Shown: positions 34,863-44,495 of the stretch, in pieces
Numbering within the stretch: the stretch's first letter is position 1
Layout: each line of letters begins with the position of its first letter
DNA from: Azoarcus indigens
GTDB taxonomy: Bacteria; Pseudomonadota; Gammaproteobacteria; Burkholderiales; Rhodocyclaceae
DNA length: 64,000 nucleotides
Reading direction: 5' to 3'
Assembly (NCBI RefSeq): GCF_004361735.1
Contig: NZ_SNVV01000009.1
Location: 145,222 to 209,221 of the forward strand
The notes under the pieces: model-generated
The model's input: only the letters and a program-made list of their open reading frames with translations
What the model was told of the DNA's origin: nothing
Database searches by the model: none
Translations under genes and position numbers: made by a program

Positions 34863-35360
34863 ATGACGCGCCCAAAACGCAGCCAAAAGACGGAACCGCC
34901 CCCACCACCCCAGGGCCGGATCCTCACTCTCCACGGCCCGAACCTGAATCTCCTCGGCACCCGTGAACCTGATATCTACGGCCGCACCACGCTTGCAGAC
35001 ATCCATTCCGCAATGGACTCACGTGCTCGCGCGGAAGGCGTCGTCCTCGAATCATTCCAGAGCAACCACGAAGGCCAGTTGATCGACCGCGCCCAGGCGG
35101 CAGCTGCGGAAGGGGTGGACTACATCATCATCAACCCCGCCGCCTACACGCACACCAGCGTGGCCCTGCGCGACGCGCTGGCCGCTGTCAGCATTCCCTA
35201 CGTGGAAGTGCACCTTTCCAACATCCATACCCGCGAGCCCTTCCGTCACCATTCGTACTTCTCGGACAAGGCCCTGGGTGTGATCTGCGGACTGGGTGCA
35301 TATGGCTATATGGCGGCCCTCGAATTCCTACTCCCGCGGCTGCGGGAACACAAAAACTAG
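34863..35360 (+). CDS. aroQ: 3-dehydroquinate dehydratase, type II
   Basis: AroQ catalyses the third step of the shikimate pathway. The 165-residue protein has a 15-residue basic and proline-rich extension before the usual start of the fold. Active-site blocks are [17 protein letters not shown] with the Tyr near residue 38, [17 protein letters not shown], and [19 protein letters not shown] with the catalytic His. An aroQ-accB-accC order is widespread in proteobacteria. The ATG at 34863 is the first in frame. Confidence 0.97.
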   Translation: MTRPKRSQKTEPPPPPQGRILTLHGPNLNLLGTREPDIYGRTTLADIHSAMDSRARAEGVVLESFQSNHEGQLIDRAQAAAAEGVDYIIINPAAYTHTSVALRDALAAVSIPYVEVHLSNIHTREPFRHHSYFSDKALGVICGLGAYGYMAALEFLLPRLREHKN

Positions 35361-35411
35361 TCGTCCAAGACGGCCGCTGGCAACGGCGCCCCGTCATGTC
35401 CGGAGAACAGC

Positions 35412-35864
<453 letters not shown>

Positions 35865-35870
35865 TCCGCC

Positions 35871-37232
35871 ATGTTCGAGAAGATCCTGATCGCCAACCGC
35901 GGAGAGATCGCGCTCCGCGTGCTGCGCGCCTGCCGGGAACTCGGCATCAAGACCGTCGCGGTCCATTCCGAGGCCGACACCGAAGCCAAGTACGTCAAGC
36001 TGGCGGACGAATCCGTCTGCATCGGCCCGGCGCCCTCCGGGCTGAGCTATCTCAACGTGCCGGCCATCATCTCCGCCGCCGAGGTTACCGACTCCGAAGC
36101 CATCCACCCCGGTTACGGCTTCCTATCCGAAAACGCCGACTTTGCCGAGCGGGTGGAGCAATCCGGCTTCGTCTTCATCGGCCCCCGGCCGGACACCATC
36201 CGCCTGATGGGCGACAAGGTTTCCGCCAAGGATGCGATGAAGGCTGCCGGCGTACCCTGCGTGCCCGGCTCCGACGGCGCCCTGCCGGACGATCCGAAGG
36301 AGATCGTCAAGATCGCTCGCGGCATCGGCTATCCGGTGATCATCAAGGCCGCCGGTGGCGGTGGCGGTCGCGGCATGCGGGTTGTGCACACCGAGGCAGC
36401 GCTGATCAACGCAGTGACCACCACCCGTTCCGAAGCCGGCGCGGCCTTTGGCAATCCGACCGTCTACATGGAGAAATTCCTGGAGAATCCGCGCCACGTG
36501 GAAATCCAGGTGATGGCGGACCAGCATGGCAACGCGGTCTACCTCGGCGAGCGCGACTGCTCCATGCAGCGCCGCCACCAGAAGGTGATCGAGGAAGCCC
36601 CGGCGCCGGGCATAGACCGCAAGCTGATCGCCAAGATCGGCGAACGCTGCGCTGAAGCCTGCAGGAAGATCGGCTATCGCGGCGCGGGCACCTTCGAGTT
36701 CCTGTACGAGAACGGCGAGTTCTACTTCATCGAGATGAACACCCGGGTGCAGGTCGAGCACCCGGTTACCGAGATGATCACCGGCATCGACATCGTGCAG
36801 ACTCAGATCCGCGTCGCCGCAGGCGAAAAGCTCTGGTTCAAGCAGCGCGACCTCGAGTTCCGCGGCCATGCGATCGAGTGCCGGGTAAACGCCGAAGACC
36901 CGTTCAAGTTCACTCCCTCCCCCGGCAAGATCACCAACTGGCATACGCCGGGCGGCCCGGGCGTGCGGGTGGATTCGCATGTTTACAACGGCTACACCGT
37001 ACCGCCGCACTATGATTCCATGATCGGCAAGCTGATCACCTACGGCGACACCCGCGAGCAAGCCATCCGCCGCATGCGGATTGCGCTGTCGGAAATGGCG
37101 GTCGGCGGCATCAAGACCAACATTCCGCTGCACCAGGAGTTGATGCTGGACGCCCGCTTCATCGAGGGCGGCACCAGCATCCACTATCTGGAGCACAAGC
37201 TCGCCGACCGCAACGAAGTCAAAAAGAGCTGA
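35871..37232 (+). CDS. accC: Biotin carboxylase subunit of acetyl-CoA carboxylase
   Basis: AccC carboxylates the biotin on AccB using ATP and bicarbonate. The 453-residue ATP-grasp protein starts [20 protein letters not shown]. It has the glycine-rich ATP loop [15 protein letters not shown] near residue 160 and the catalytic block [18 protein letters not shown] near 288. The C-terminal [18 protein letters not shown] is typical. It is part of the tight aroQ-accB-accC-prmA run, all on one strand. Confidence 0.98.
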   Translation: MFEKILIANRGEIALRVLRACRELGIKTVAVHSEADTEAKYVKLADESVCIGPAPSGLSYLNVPAIISAAEVTDSEAIHPGYGFLSENADFAERVEQSGFVFIGPRPDTIRLMGDKVSAKDAMKAAGVPCVPGSDGALPDDPKEIVKIARGIGYPVIIKAAGGGGGRGMRVVHTEAALINAVTTTRSEAGAAFGNPTVYMEKFLENPRHVEIQVMADQHGNAVYLGERDCSMQRRHQKVIEEAPAPGIDRKLIAKIGERCAEACRKIGYRGAGTFEFLYENGEFYFIEMNTRVQVEHPVTEMITGIDIVQTQIRVAAGEKLWFKQRDLEFRGHAIECRVNAEDPFKFTPSPGKITNWHTPGGPGVRVDSHVYNGYTVPPHYDSMIGKLITYGDTREQAIRRMRIALSEMAVGGIKTNIPLHQELMLDARFIEGGTSIHYLEHKLADRNEVKKS

Positions 37233-37241
37233 CCTAGCATC

Positions 37242-38126
37242 ATGTGGATCTCGGTAACCCTGCAGGCGGAAGCCGCCAAGGCCGAAGCCCTCTCCGACGC
37301 CTTGATGGAGGCCGGCGCGCTGTCGGTTTCCATCGAGGATGCGGACGCGGGAACCGAGGCCGAGAAACCTCAGTTCGGGGAGCCCGGCCATCTGCCGACC
37401 GCGCTGTGGGACCACAGCCGCGTCATCGCGCTGCTGGATGCGGATGCCGATCTGCCCGCTCTGCTGGCGGCAGCCTCGGCCGCCGCCGGGCTGGCCAGCG
37501 TGCCGTCCTATACCACCGAGACCGTAGCCGAGCAGAACTGGGTGCAACTTACCCAGAGCCAGTTCGAACCGATACGGATCACCGACCGGATGTGGATCGT
37601 GCCGTCCTGGCATGAAGCCCCCGACGGTGACGCGATCAATATCGAACTGGACCCCGGCATGGCCTTCGGCACCGGCTCCCATCCCACCACCCGCTTGTGC
37701 CTGGAGTGGCTGTGCGATGCGGTGCAGCCCGGCCAGACGGTACTGGACTATGGCTGCGGCTCCGGCATCCTCGGCATCGCCGCCGCGCGACTGGGCGCTG
37801 CCGAGGTGCTCGGCGTCGACATCGACGACAAGGCCATCGAGGCGGCGGCGGACAACGCCAGCCGCAATCAGGTAAGGCTGCGCCTGCAGCACTCCCGGGA
37901 GCCGCTGGATACCGCCTTCGACATCGTCGTCGCCAATATCCTCACCAATCCGCTGTGCGTACTCGCACCGGCGATCGCCGCCCATGTGGCGCCGGGTGGG
38001 CGGGTTGCCCTCTCCGGCGTGCTGGAACCTCAGGCCGAGCAAGTCATCGCCGCGTGGGCGCCCTACATCGAACTGAAAGTCGGCGCCAGCCTGGATGGCT
38101 GGGTCCGCCTGGAAGGACAGCGGTAA
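37242..38126 (+). CDS. prmA: Ribosomal protein L11 methyltransferase
   Basis: PrmA trimethylates ribosomal protein L11. The protein is 294 residues. The N-terminal L11-binding domain starts MWISVTLQAEAAKAEALSDA, followed by the EQNWVQLTQSQFEPI linker. The Rossmann methyltransferase has the SAM loop VLDYGCGSGILGIAAARLG near residue 167 and the VVANILTNPLCVLAP block near 230. FGTGSHPTTRLCLEWL is also diagnostic. It begins 9 bases after accC; accC-prmA is a common pair in betaproteobacteria. Confidence 0.97.
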   Translation: MWISVTLQAEAAKAEALSDALMEAGALSVSIEDADAGTEAEKPQFGEPGHLPTALWDHSRVIALLDADADLPALLAAASAAAGLASVPSYTTETVAEQNWVQLTQSQFEPIRITDRMWIVPSWHEAPDGDAINIELDPGMAFGTGSHPTTRLCLEWLCDAVQPGQTVLDYGCGSGILGIAAARLGAAEVLGVDIDDKAIEAAADNASRNQVRLRLQHSREPLDTAFDIVVANILTNPLCVLAPAIAAHVAPGGRVALSGVLEPQAEQVIAAWAPYIELKVGASLDGWVRLEGQR

Positions 38127-38139
38127 GGGCCGGCCGACC

Positions 38140-39432
38140 ATGATGCTCACGCGCTGCCCGGCCTGCCAGACGGTGTTCCGGCTGCGGCCGGAGCAAGTGC
38201 AGGCGCGGCGTGGCGAAGTCCGCTGCGGCCATTGCTTCAACCCTTTCAATGCCCTCACCCATCGTATTGGCGACAGCCCCGAAACGCCACCAGACGTAGC
38301 GGCAGAAGTGAAGGCCGAAGGCACGGCTCTCGAAACGCCCCTGCCAACGCCGCCCTTTACGCCGGCTGAGACCTCGTTCAACGATCTGGATTTCGAGGTT
38401 CCGGAGTCCCTGCTGCCAGAGCGCCAGGAGCCAGTGTGGACGCGGGCCGCGCCACTCCATGAGGAGGACTCCTTCGACGCTTGGCAACCCGCCACGCCGG
38501 CTCCTGACGCCCCCCCGGCCCTCGTGAGGGCGGATCAGCCCGAGGCCTTGCGCCTGGAGCCGGTGGACCTCCCTGCCGAGCCACAGGAGGAACCGCCAGC
38601 GTCCCGGAGCTTCCTGCCCCATCAAGTGCCGCCCTTTCCCCCGCTCCAGGATTTCATCGAGCCGACCTTGGGAGAGGCCGCGCCTGCTCTGCCTCCCGAA
38701 TCCACAGCGGCGGTACCGCCGGCGACACCGGAAGTCATCCGTAGCGAACGCCGCCCCTACCCCGGACGCCGCACCGCCCTGCGCACCGAGCCTGGCGAAG
38801 CCGCTCCGGCGGAAAATCCGGAGGACGGAACGCCAGCCCCCGGGCTAGACAAGGAGCCACCGCCGGAGCAAGCGCAAGACGAGCACGGAGCCCCCGGATA
38901 CTCTGGCCCCGACCTCGACCGCCTGGACAAGGCCTACGGCCCGGCCCCCGGCAGCCAGCGCGTGCAGCGCACGGCGCTCGGCCTCCTCTCCAGCGTGCTG
39001 GCGATAGGGCTCGCCGCCCAGGCGATCTACATTTTCCGCCTCGACATCGCCCGCGAACTGCCCGGCCTGCGCCCCCTGCTGGTCGCCGCCTGCCAGCGCC
39101 TGGAATGCGCCATGCCGCTGCCGCAGGCCGCCGACAAGCTCAACATCAACGCCGAACTGCAGTCCGAACCCGGCCGCCCGGGGCGCTACATCCTCTACGC
39201 CACCGTGAAGAATCACGCCGCCTATACCCAGGCGTGGCCGCACCTGGAGCTCACCCTGACCGACGCGGCCGATAACCCGGTAGTCAGGCGCGTTCTGGCG
39301 CCGGAAGAATGGGCTCCGCCAGAGCGCCTGCCCAGCGGCCTCCCCGGCCGCGGCGACATCAGCCTGCGCCTGCCCTTTGACGCCCCCGGGCTGGTCCCCA
39401 CCGGCTACCGGGTCTATCTCTTCTACCCCTGA
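38140..39432 (+). CDS. Zinc-ribbon, DUF3426 membrane protein with long proline-rich linker
   Basis: The 430-residue protein has three parts. Residues 1-40 are an MJ0042-type zinc ribbon: CPACQTVFRLRPEQVQARRG then CGHC, with all four Cys. Residues about 50-270 are a low-complexity linker rich in Pro, Glu and Ala. One membrane helix (about 283-303) is followed by a C-terminal DUF3426 domain of about 125 residues ending in YLFYP. The family is common in betaproteobacteria after prmA, and its role is unknown. The ATG at 38140 (MMLTRCPACQ) is set by the zinc ribbon. Confidence 0.88.
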   Translation: MMLTRCPACQTVFRLRPEQVQARRGEVRCGHCFNPFNALTHRIGDSPETPPDVAAEVKAEGTALETPLPTPPFTPAETSFNDLDFEVPESLLPERQEPVWTRAAPLHEEDSFDAWQPATPAPDAPPALVRADQPEALRLEPVDLPAEPQEEPPASRSFLPHQVPPFPPLQDFIEPTLGEAAPALPPESTAAVPPATPEVIRSERRPYPGRRTALRTEPGEAAPAENPEDGTPAPGLDKEPPPEQAQDEHGAPGYSGPDLDRLDKAYGPAPGSQRVQRTALGLLSSVLAIGLAAQAIYIFRLDIARELPGLRPLLVAACQRLECAMPLPQAADKLNINAELQSEPGRPGRYILYATVKNHAAYTQAWPHLELTLTDAADNPVVRRVLAPEEWAPPERLPSGLPGRGDISLRLPFDAPGLVPTGYRVYLFYP

Positions 39433-39545
39433 ACGAGCCCAGCCCTCTCCCCCGTAAATGCGGCAGACCCACGGCGTCAAGCCGCCGTAATCGCCAGGGC
39501 TGATACTGCACGGCCCACGCCCGTCCCCTGAACAGAACACTCTCA

Positions 39546-39938
39546 ATGGAACCTCACGCCCCTCTCCCGCCAGAAAGCCCTTTCAAGGGAAAGACGGGAA
39601 TCAAGCGGATCTGGAACGCCTTCCATTACTCCCTTGCCGGCCTGCGCGCCGCCCTTCGGCATGAGGACGCTTTCCGCCAGGAATGCCTGCTCGCGGCGGT
39701 ACTGATTCCCCTCGCCTTCTTCATGCCCACCGACGGCACCGGCAAGGCATTGCTGATCGGCAGCACGCTACTGATGCTGATCGTGGAGTTGCTGAATTCG
39801 GCAGTGGAGGCGACAGTGGACCGGGTGTCGCTGGAGCGTCACCAGTTGGCCAAACGCGCAAAGGACATCGGCAGCGCCGCTGTGCTGCTGGCGCTGCTCA
39901 ATCTGGCACTGGTGTGGGGACTGGTCCTGTTCGGCTGA
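39546..39938 (+). CDS. dgkA: Diacylglycerol kinase (small membrane type)
   Basis: DgkA phosphorylates diacylglycerol left from membrane-derived sugar transfer, returning it to phospholipid synthesis. The 130-residue integral membrane protein has a short cytoplasmic extension (PESPFKGKTGIKRIWNAF), then the helix with HEDAFRQECLLAAVL. The catalytic block is ELLNSAVEATVDRVS near residue 82, and a last helix follows. The ATG at 39546 gives a slightly long N-terminus compared with E. coli. It is convergent with the lipoprotein gene at 40022. Confidence 0.96.
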   Translation: MEPHAPLPPESPFKGKTGIKRIWNAFHYSLAGLRAALRHEDAFRQECLLAAVLIPLAFFMPTDGTGKALLIGSTLLMLIVELLNSAVEATVDRVSLERHQLAKRAKDIGSAAVLLALLNLALVWGLVLFG

Positions 39939-40021
39939 GAGCATGCCCGGACGGGGCAAGGAGATTGCCTCGCGGGAGGAACACCGCGGCCGGGCAACGT
40001 TAGCCAGCCGCGGTGGCAGAC

Positions 40022-40495
40022 TCAGCGGGTAACCCGCGTAGTACCGGCATCGCGCAGGATGCGCACCCGCTCGCCGGGGCGGAACTGCTCGCCGCCATCC
40101 TCCTGCACCACCGCAAGGTACTGGCCACTTTCCAGCTGAACCGTCACCTCGACACCCTGGGTGCGCGTCACCCCTTCCTCAACGGCGGAGCCGGCCAGGC
40201 CGCCGGCCACCGCACCCAGCACTGCACCGATGGCCGAACCGCGGTTACCGCCCACCGAGCTGCCGGCGATGCCGCCGACCGCGGCGCCGGCAACGGTGCC
40301 CACCGGCGTCTTGGTGCCTTCCAACTGCACCATGCGCACCGACTCGATGGTGCCGAACTGCACCACCATCGTCCGCCGCGCCTCGCCGCGTGAATAGGTC
40401 CCGCCCCCCAGGCCGGAAGCGCAACCCGAGAGCGTCAGCACTGCGATCAAGGCGCCCAGCAAGGCGCGGCTCCTGACGGATTTCCCGACTACCAT
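40022..40495 (-). CDS. Glycine-zipper outer-membrane lipoprotein (SlyB-like)
   Basis: The 157-residue lipoprotein has a signal peptide ending in VLTLSGCASGLGGG, with the lipobox LSGC. A glycine-zipper hairpin follows (VGTVAGAAVGGIAGSSVGG, then SAIGAVLGAVAGGLAGSAV), and a beta domain ends in GERVRILRD. SlyB and Pcp proteins of this type surround and protect outer-membrane proteins under stress. The start overlaps the end of the kinase gene upstream by 7 bases, so the two are cotranscribed on the minus strand. Confidence 0.9.
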   Translation of the reverse strand: MVVGKSVRSRALLGALIAVLTLSGCASGLGGGTYSRGEARRTMVVQFGTIESVRMVQLEGTKTPVGTVAGAAVGGIAGSSVGGNRGSAIGAVLGAVAGGLAGSAVEEGVTRTQGVEVTVQLESGQYLAVVQEDGGEQFRPGERVRILRDAGTTRVTR

Positions 40496-41424
40496 GGCAA
40501 TTCTCCGAAGGCCGAGCGGTAACGCTCGGCAATGTCTTCCCGCGAGGGACGATGGTTCTGCGGACCGCGGCTGGCGATCTTGATCGCCCCCATCACCGCC
40601 GCCAGACGGCCGGTGCGGGGCCAGTCCCAACCCTGAGCCAGCCCGTAGAGCAGACCTGCGCGATAGGCGTCGCCGCAGCCGGTGGGATCGGCAATCGCAT
40701 CCGCCTTCACCGCCGGGATCTGGAGGCACTCGCCGTCCACGTAGATCTGCGAACCGTCGCCACCCAAGGTCACCACCAGCGCCTTCACTTCCGCCGCCAT
40801 CTCGGCGATGGAGCGGCCAGTCTTCTCGCTCATCAGGCGGGCTTCGTAATCGTTGACCGTGCAGTACCGGGCCAGTTTCAAGCAGCGCAGCAACTGTTCG
40901 CCGCTGAGGATGGGCAGGGCCTGGCCCGGATCGAAGACGAAGGGTACGCCGCCGGCAGCGAAGCCCTCGACGTGCGCCAGCATGCCCTCCGGCCCGTCAG
41001 GCGAGACGATGCCCAGGCTGGCACCGGGGATGTCGGCCACCCGGTTGAGTTGGGAATGCATCATCGCGCCCGGGTGAAAGGCGGTGATCTGATTGTCGTC
41101 CAGATCGGTGGTGATGAAGGCCTGGGCGGTGAAGCTGCCCTCCACCTGGCGCACGTGGTTGCGCCGCAGGCCGAGCTCGTCCAGGTGTTTGAAGTAGGGT
41201 GCGGCATCGTCGCCCACCGTCGCCACGATCAGCGGATCGGCACCGAGCAGGCGGAGGTTGTAGGCGATGTTGCCGGCGCAGCCTCCGAACTCCCGCCGCA
41301 TCTCCGGCACCAGGAAGGAGAGGTTCAGGATGTGGATCTGCTCGGGCAGGATGTGATTCTTGAAGCGATCATGGAAGACCATGATCGAGTCATAGGCCAT
41401 CGAGCCGCAGACGAGAATGGACAT
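40489..41424 (-). CDS. PfkB-family carbohydrate/adenosine kinase
   Basis: The 311-residue ribokinase-fold enzyme begins MSILVCGSMAYDSIM. Motif 1 is FGGCAGNIAYNLRLLGAD near residue 46, and motif 2 with the catalytic Asp is ADPTGCGDAYRAGLLYGL near 250. MVFHDRFKNHILPEQIHIL and the AFHPGAMMHSQL region resemble adenosine-kinase-like members seen in betaproteobacteria. The substrate (adenosine or a sugar) cannot be settled from sequence. It is divergent, with 66 bases and the GT4 gene stop beyond, and its stop lies inside the lipoprotein gene. Confidence 0.88.
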   Translation of the reverse strand: MSILVCGSMAYDSIMVFHDRFKNHILPEQIHILNLSFLVPEMRREFGGCAGNIAYNLRLLGADPLIVATVGDDAAPYFKHLDELGLRRNHVRQVEGSFTAQAFITTDLDDNQITAFHPGAMMHSQLNRVADIPGASLGIVSPDGPEGMLAHVEGFAAGGVPFVFDPGQALPILSGEQLLRCLKLARYCTVNDYEARLMSEKTGRSIAEMAAEVKALVVTLGGDGSQIYVDGECLQIPAVKADAIADPTGCGDAYRAGLLYGLAQGWDWPRTGRLAAVMGAIKIASRGPQNHRPSREDIAERYRSAFGELPW

Positions 41425-41501
41425 GTCGGACCTTGCTGAGGTGAAGATCCGGCATTATAGGCGGCGGCCGGAGATGAGCGCTCACCGCAACCCCGCGCCT
41501 T

Positions 41502-42722
41502 TCAGGCAGTTGCCACCCGTCCGCCAGCCGCCGCCCCGCTCTCGTGGGCCTCCACCTCCCCCTCCAGCAGACTCGCCAGGCGTCCGCTCACCGCAGCCCA
41601 ATCGGCATCCATCACGCTGACCCGGGCGGCCCGGGCCATCTCCTGGCAGGCTTGCCGGTCCAGGCCGAGGCGGCAGACAGCGGCGATGAAAGCGTCTTCA
41701 TCCTCCGGCGGGGCCAGCCAGCCGTTCACTCCGTTGCGTACCCGCTCTCCAGCGGCGGCGTAGTCGAAGCCGACCACCGGCAGGCCGCTCGCCAGCGCCT
41801 CGGTGGTGACGTTGCCGAAGGTTTCGGTGAGGCTGGGGAAAAGGAAGAGATCCGCGCTCGCGTAGTGGGCGGCCAGATCAGCGCCGCTGCGCATGCCGGC
41901 GAAGATGGCATCCGGCTCCGCCCGCTCGAGCACCGCCCTCGACGGACCATCGCCGACGATGAGCAAGCGCGCGTCGGGCTGCTGTACCCGGAGTGCGGCA
42001 AAGGCCCGCAGTGCCAGCCCAAGGTTCTTTTCCGGCGCCACCCGGCCCACCACCGCCAGCACCAGCGTATCCGGCGTCGCACCCCAGTTGCGCCGCAGGG
42101 CCTCGTCGCGCCGGGCCGGGGTGAACAGAGTGGTATCCACGCCCCGCGCCACCACCTCCACCCTGCGGATGCCGCCTGCCCTCAGCTCCTCCGCCAGCGC
42201 CGGCGTAGGAACCAGGCACAGGCCGCCCTTGTTGTGGAAACGCCGTAGATAGGCGGCCACCGGCTGCTTCAGCCAGCCAATGCCGTAGTAGCGGCTGTAG
42301 GTATGGAAATTAGTGTGGAACTCGGTCACCACCGGCAGCCGCAGCTTGCGCGCGGCAGCCACCGCGGACCAGCCCAGGGGACCCTCCGTCACCACCTGCA
42401 CCACATCCGGCCGCCGTAGCGACCACATCCGGATCAGGGCGCTGCGCGCCGGCAACCCCATCTTGAGGTGGTTGTAACGCGGTATCGGCAGCCCCCGCGC
42501 CAGCACTTCCTCGAAGCTCTCGCCCACCGCAGCACGGTCATCCGCCCCCTGGCGCGGCCGGATGAGTTGTACCCGGTGCCCCAACGCGAGCAGGCCATCG
42601 ACCAGACGGCCGGTGGTCATCGCCACGCCGTTGACCTCGGGCGGATAGGTTTCGGTGACCACCGCAACGCGCAGTTGCCTGGCGGCACTGGAGAGATGCT
42701 GCAGGGTGAGCGGATCGTCCAT
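41502..42722 (-). CDS. GT4-family glycosyltransferase (GDP-mannose-type, MgtA/PimB-like)
   Basis: This is a 406-residue retaining GT-B glycosyltransferase. The N-terminal part reads VVTETYPPEVNGVAMTTGRL and PVVTEFHTNFHTYSRYYG, typical of the MgtA/PimB group that adds mannose or glucuronate to lipids. The C-terminal half holds LLIVGDGPSRAVLERA and the E-x7-E block FPSLTETFGNVTTEALASG. Donor and acceptor are not proven. It is divergent from olsB-olsA, so a joint role in lipid headgroup or glycolipid synthesis is possible. It has no membrane helix. Confidence 0.88.
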   Translation of the reverse strand: MDDPLTLQHLSSAARQLRVAVVTETYPPEVNGVAMTTGRLVDGLLALGHRVQLIRPRQGADDRAAVGESFEEVLARGLPIPRYNHLKMGLPARSALIRMWSLRRPDVVQVVTEGPLGWSAVAAARKLRLPVVTEFHTNFHTYSRYYGIGWLKQPVAAYLRRFHNKGGLCLVPTPALAEELRAGGIRRVEVVARGVDTTLFTPARRDEALRRNWGATPDTLVLAVVGRVAPEKNLGLALRAFAALRVQQPDARLLIVGDGPSRAVLERAEPDAIFAGMRSGADLAAHYASADLFLFPSLTETFGNVTTEALASGLPVVGFDYAAAGERVRNGVNGWLAPPEDEDAFIAAVCRLGLDRQACQEMARAARVSVMDADWAAVSGRLASLLEGEVEAHESGAAAGGRVATA

Positions 42723-42888
42723 GCAGCCAGCCTGCCCCGCCGTGGCGACAGCGGCATGACGGCGAAGTGACGTTTCGGTGACGCCGGGACGAGCGGGGCA
42801 GTGTCACATCGGCGTCATCACCGCGTCACCGCGGCGCAACGCGCAGTTTCGAAAATGCCGGCACCCACAGAGGCAAAGGAACCTCCCC

Positions 42889-43647
42889 ATGCTGCAGAAG
42901 AGCCAGTCAATCGCCCAACGCCCCGGACGTAATCTGCATGTCGGGATCGCCACCTGCGAGACCGAGATACTGGAAGCCCAGAAGCTGCGCTACCGGGTGT
43001 TCGGCGAGGAAATGGGCGCCCGCCTTCCCAGCCGCACGGCGGGCGTGGATCGCGACATCTACGATCCCTACTGCGACCACCTGATCGTGCGCGATGAAGA
43101 CGCCGGCCGCATCGTGGGCACCTATCGCATCCTGTCGCCCGCCGCCGCGCGCAAGGTGGGCGGCTATTACTCCGAGAACGAATTCGACCTCACCCGGCTG
43201 CAGCACCTACGCCCGCAGCTGGTGGAAATCGGCCGCTCCTGCATAGACGCGGACTACCGCAGCGGCGCGGTCATCACCCTGCTGTGGGCCGGCCTCGCCC
43301 GCTATATGCGTGAGAACGGCTACACCTACCTCATCGGCTGCGCCTCCATCAGCATGGCGGACGGCGGGCATACCGCGGCCAGCTTGTATAATCGGCTGCA
43401 GGACGCCCACCTCTCGCCACTGGAGTATCGCGTCTTCCCCCGTTGCCCGCTGCCGCTGGCCTCCCTGCGCGCCGACCTGTCGACCGATGCGCCGCCGCTG
43501 ATCAAGGGCTACTTGCGCGCCGGCGCGTGGATCTGCGGCGAGCCCGCGTGGGATCCGGACTTCAACACCGCCGACCTGCCCATCCTGCTGCCTATGGCTC
43601 AGCTGGACGGCCGCTACGCCAAACACTTCATGGGACGCCAGGACTGA
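42889..43647 (+). CDS. olsB: L-ornithine N-alpha-acyltransferase
   Basis: OlsB acylates ornithine with a 3-hydroxyacyl chain from ACP, giving lyso-ornithine lipid. The 252-residue GNAT-like protein shows EILEAQKLRYRVFGEEMGA near residue 28, YDPYCDHLIVRDEDAGRIVG near 58 and the VEIGRSCIDADYRSGAVI block near 108, as in OlsB proteins. The ATG at 42889 has AAAGGAACC upstream; the open frame further out is not used. It is followed directly by the acyltransferase gene, forming the standard olsB-olsA pair. Confidence 0.92.
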   Translation: MLQKSQSIAQRPGRNLHVGIATCETEILEAQKLRYRVFGEEMGARLPSRTAGVDRDIYDPYCDHLIVRDEDAGRIVGTYRILSPAAARKVGGYYSENEFDLTRLQHLRPQLVEIGRSCIDADYRSGAVITLLWAGLARYMRENGYTYLIGCASISMADGGHTAASLYNRLQDAHLSPLEYRVFPRCPLPLASLRADLSTDAPPLIKGYLRAGAWICGEPAWDPDFNTADLPILLPMAQLDGRYAKHFMGRQD

Positions 43648-44495
43648 ATACCGCCCCGAGCACTGCTGCCGCCCGCCGGCCCTCCCCCTCCGACGCCAGC
43701 CCAGCGCTGCTACGTGGCTGGCGTGGGTTGCGGCTGGGCCTGCATATCCTCCAGGGCGCACTCACGATCGCGCTGCTCTATCGCTTCTGCACCGAGAGAC
43801 AGCAGGATCGGCTGCGACAGCGCTGGTCGCGGCGCCTGCTGACCATCCTGGGAATCGAGCTCAGCCATGACGGACTACCCCAGCCGGGCGCGCTGCTGGT
43901 GGCCAATCATGTCTCCTGGCTGGATATCTACGTCATCAACGCCGTGGCGCCCAGCGCCTTCGTCTCCAAGGCGGAAGTGCGGGGCTGGCCACTGATCGGC
44001 TGGCTGGCGGCGCGCAACAGCACCATCTTCCTGCGGCGCGGCAGCCGCGGACATGCCCGCATCGTGAATCAGGAAATAGACCAGGTGCTCGCCATGGGGC
44101 GCAATGTCGCGGTGTTTCCGGAAGGAACGACGACCGATGGCAGCCAGGTGCTCCATTTCCATGCCGCGCTGCTGCAGCCGGCAGTCTCCGCCGGGCGGCC
44201 GGTACAAGCACTCGCCATTTCCTACCTCGACGGCGAGGGGCATCCCACGGCGGCACCGGCCTACGACGGCGACCTCAGCCTGGGTGGCTGCCTGGCCAAC
44301 ATCCTCGCCCACCGCCGCCTCGCCGCCCGCCTATGCGCGGCCGCGCCAATGGAGACCACGGCACGCCATCGTCGGGATCTGGCAGAAACAGCACGTGCCG
44401 ACATCATCCGGATGGCGGGCCTGAGCGCCCCACCGGCCACCGAGCCCGCTACCGCAGCAGAAGCGCCCGGCGCGGCCGCTGCCGCTCAGCCCTGA
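43644..44495 (+). CDS. olsA: Lyso-ornithine lipid O-acyltransferase / 1-acyl-glycerol-3-phosphate acyltransferase-like
   Basis: OlsA adds the second acyl chain to lyso-ornithine lipid. The PlsC domain has the HX4D motif NHVSWLDIYV, the RNSTIFLRRGSRG block and FPEGTTTDG. A hydrophobic N-terminal helix (GLHILQGALTIALLYRF) precedes it. No ATG, GTG or well-placed TTG starts this frame. A CTG at 43644 overlapping the olsB stop is given as provisional start (283 residues), and a TTG at 43728 would be shorter. The protein ends in an alanine-rich tail and overlaps apaH by 10 bases, tail to tail. Confidence 0.82.
   Translation: MNTAPSTAAARRPSPSDASPALLRGWRGLRLGLHILQGALTIALLYRFCTERQQDRLRQRWSRRLLTILGIELSHDGLPQPGALLVANHVSWLDIYVINAVAPSAFVSKAEVRGWPLIGWLAARNSTIFLRRGSRGHARIVNQEIDQVLAMGRNVAVFPEGTTTDGSQVLHFHAALLQPAVSAGRPVQALAISYLDGEGHPTAAPAYDGDLSLGGCLANILAHRRLAARLCAAAPMETTARHRRDLAETARADIIRMAGLSAPPATEPATAAEAPGAAAAAQP

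Noticed and set aside
36123..38495. 790-codon minus-strand frame over accC and prmA
   Set aside because: Antisense open frame in GC-rich DNA; accC and prmA are unmistakable on the plus strand.
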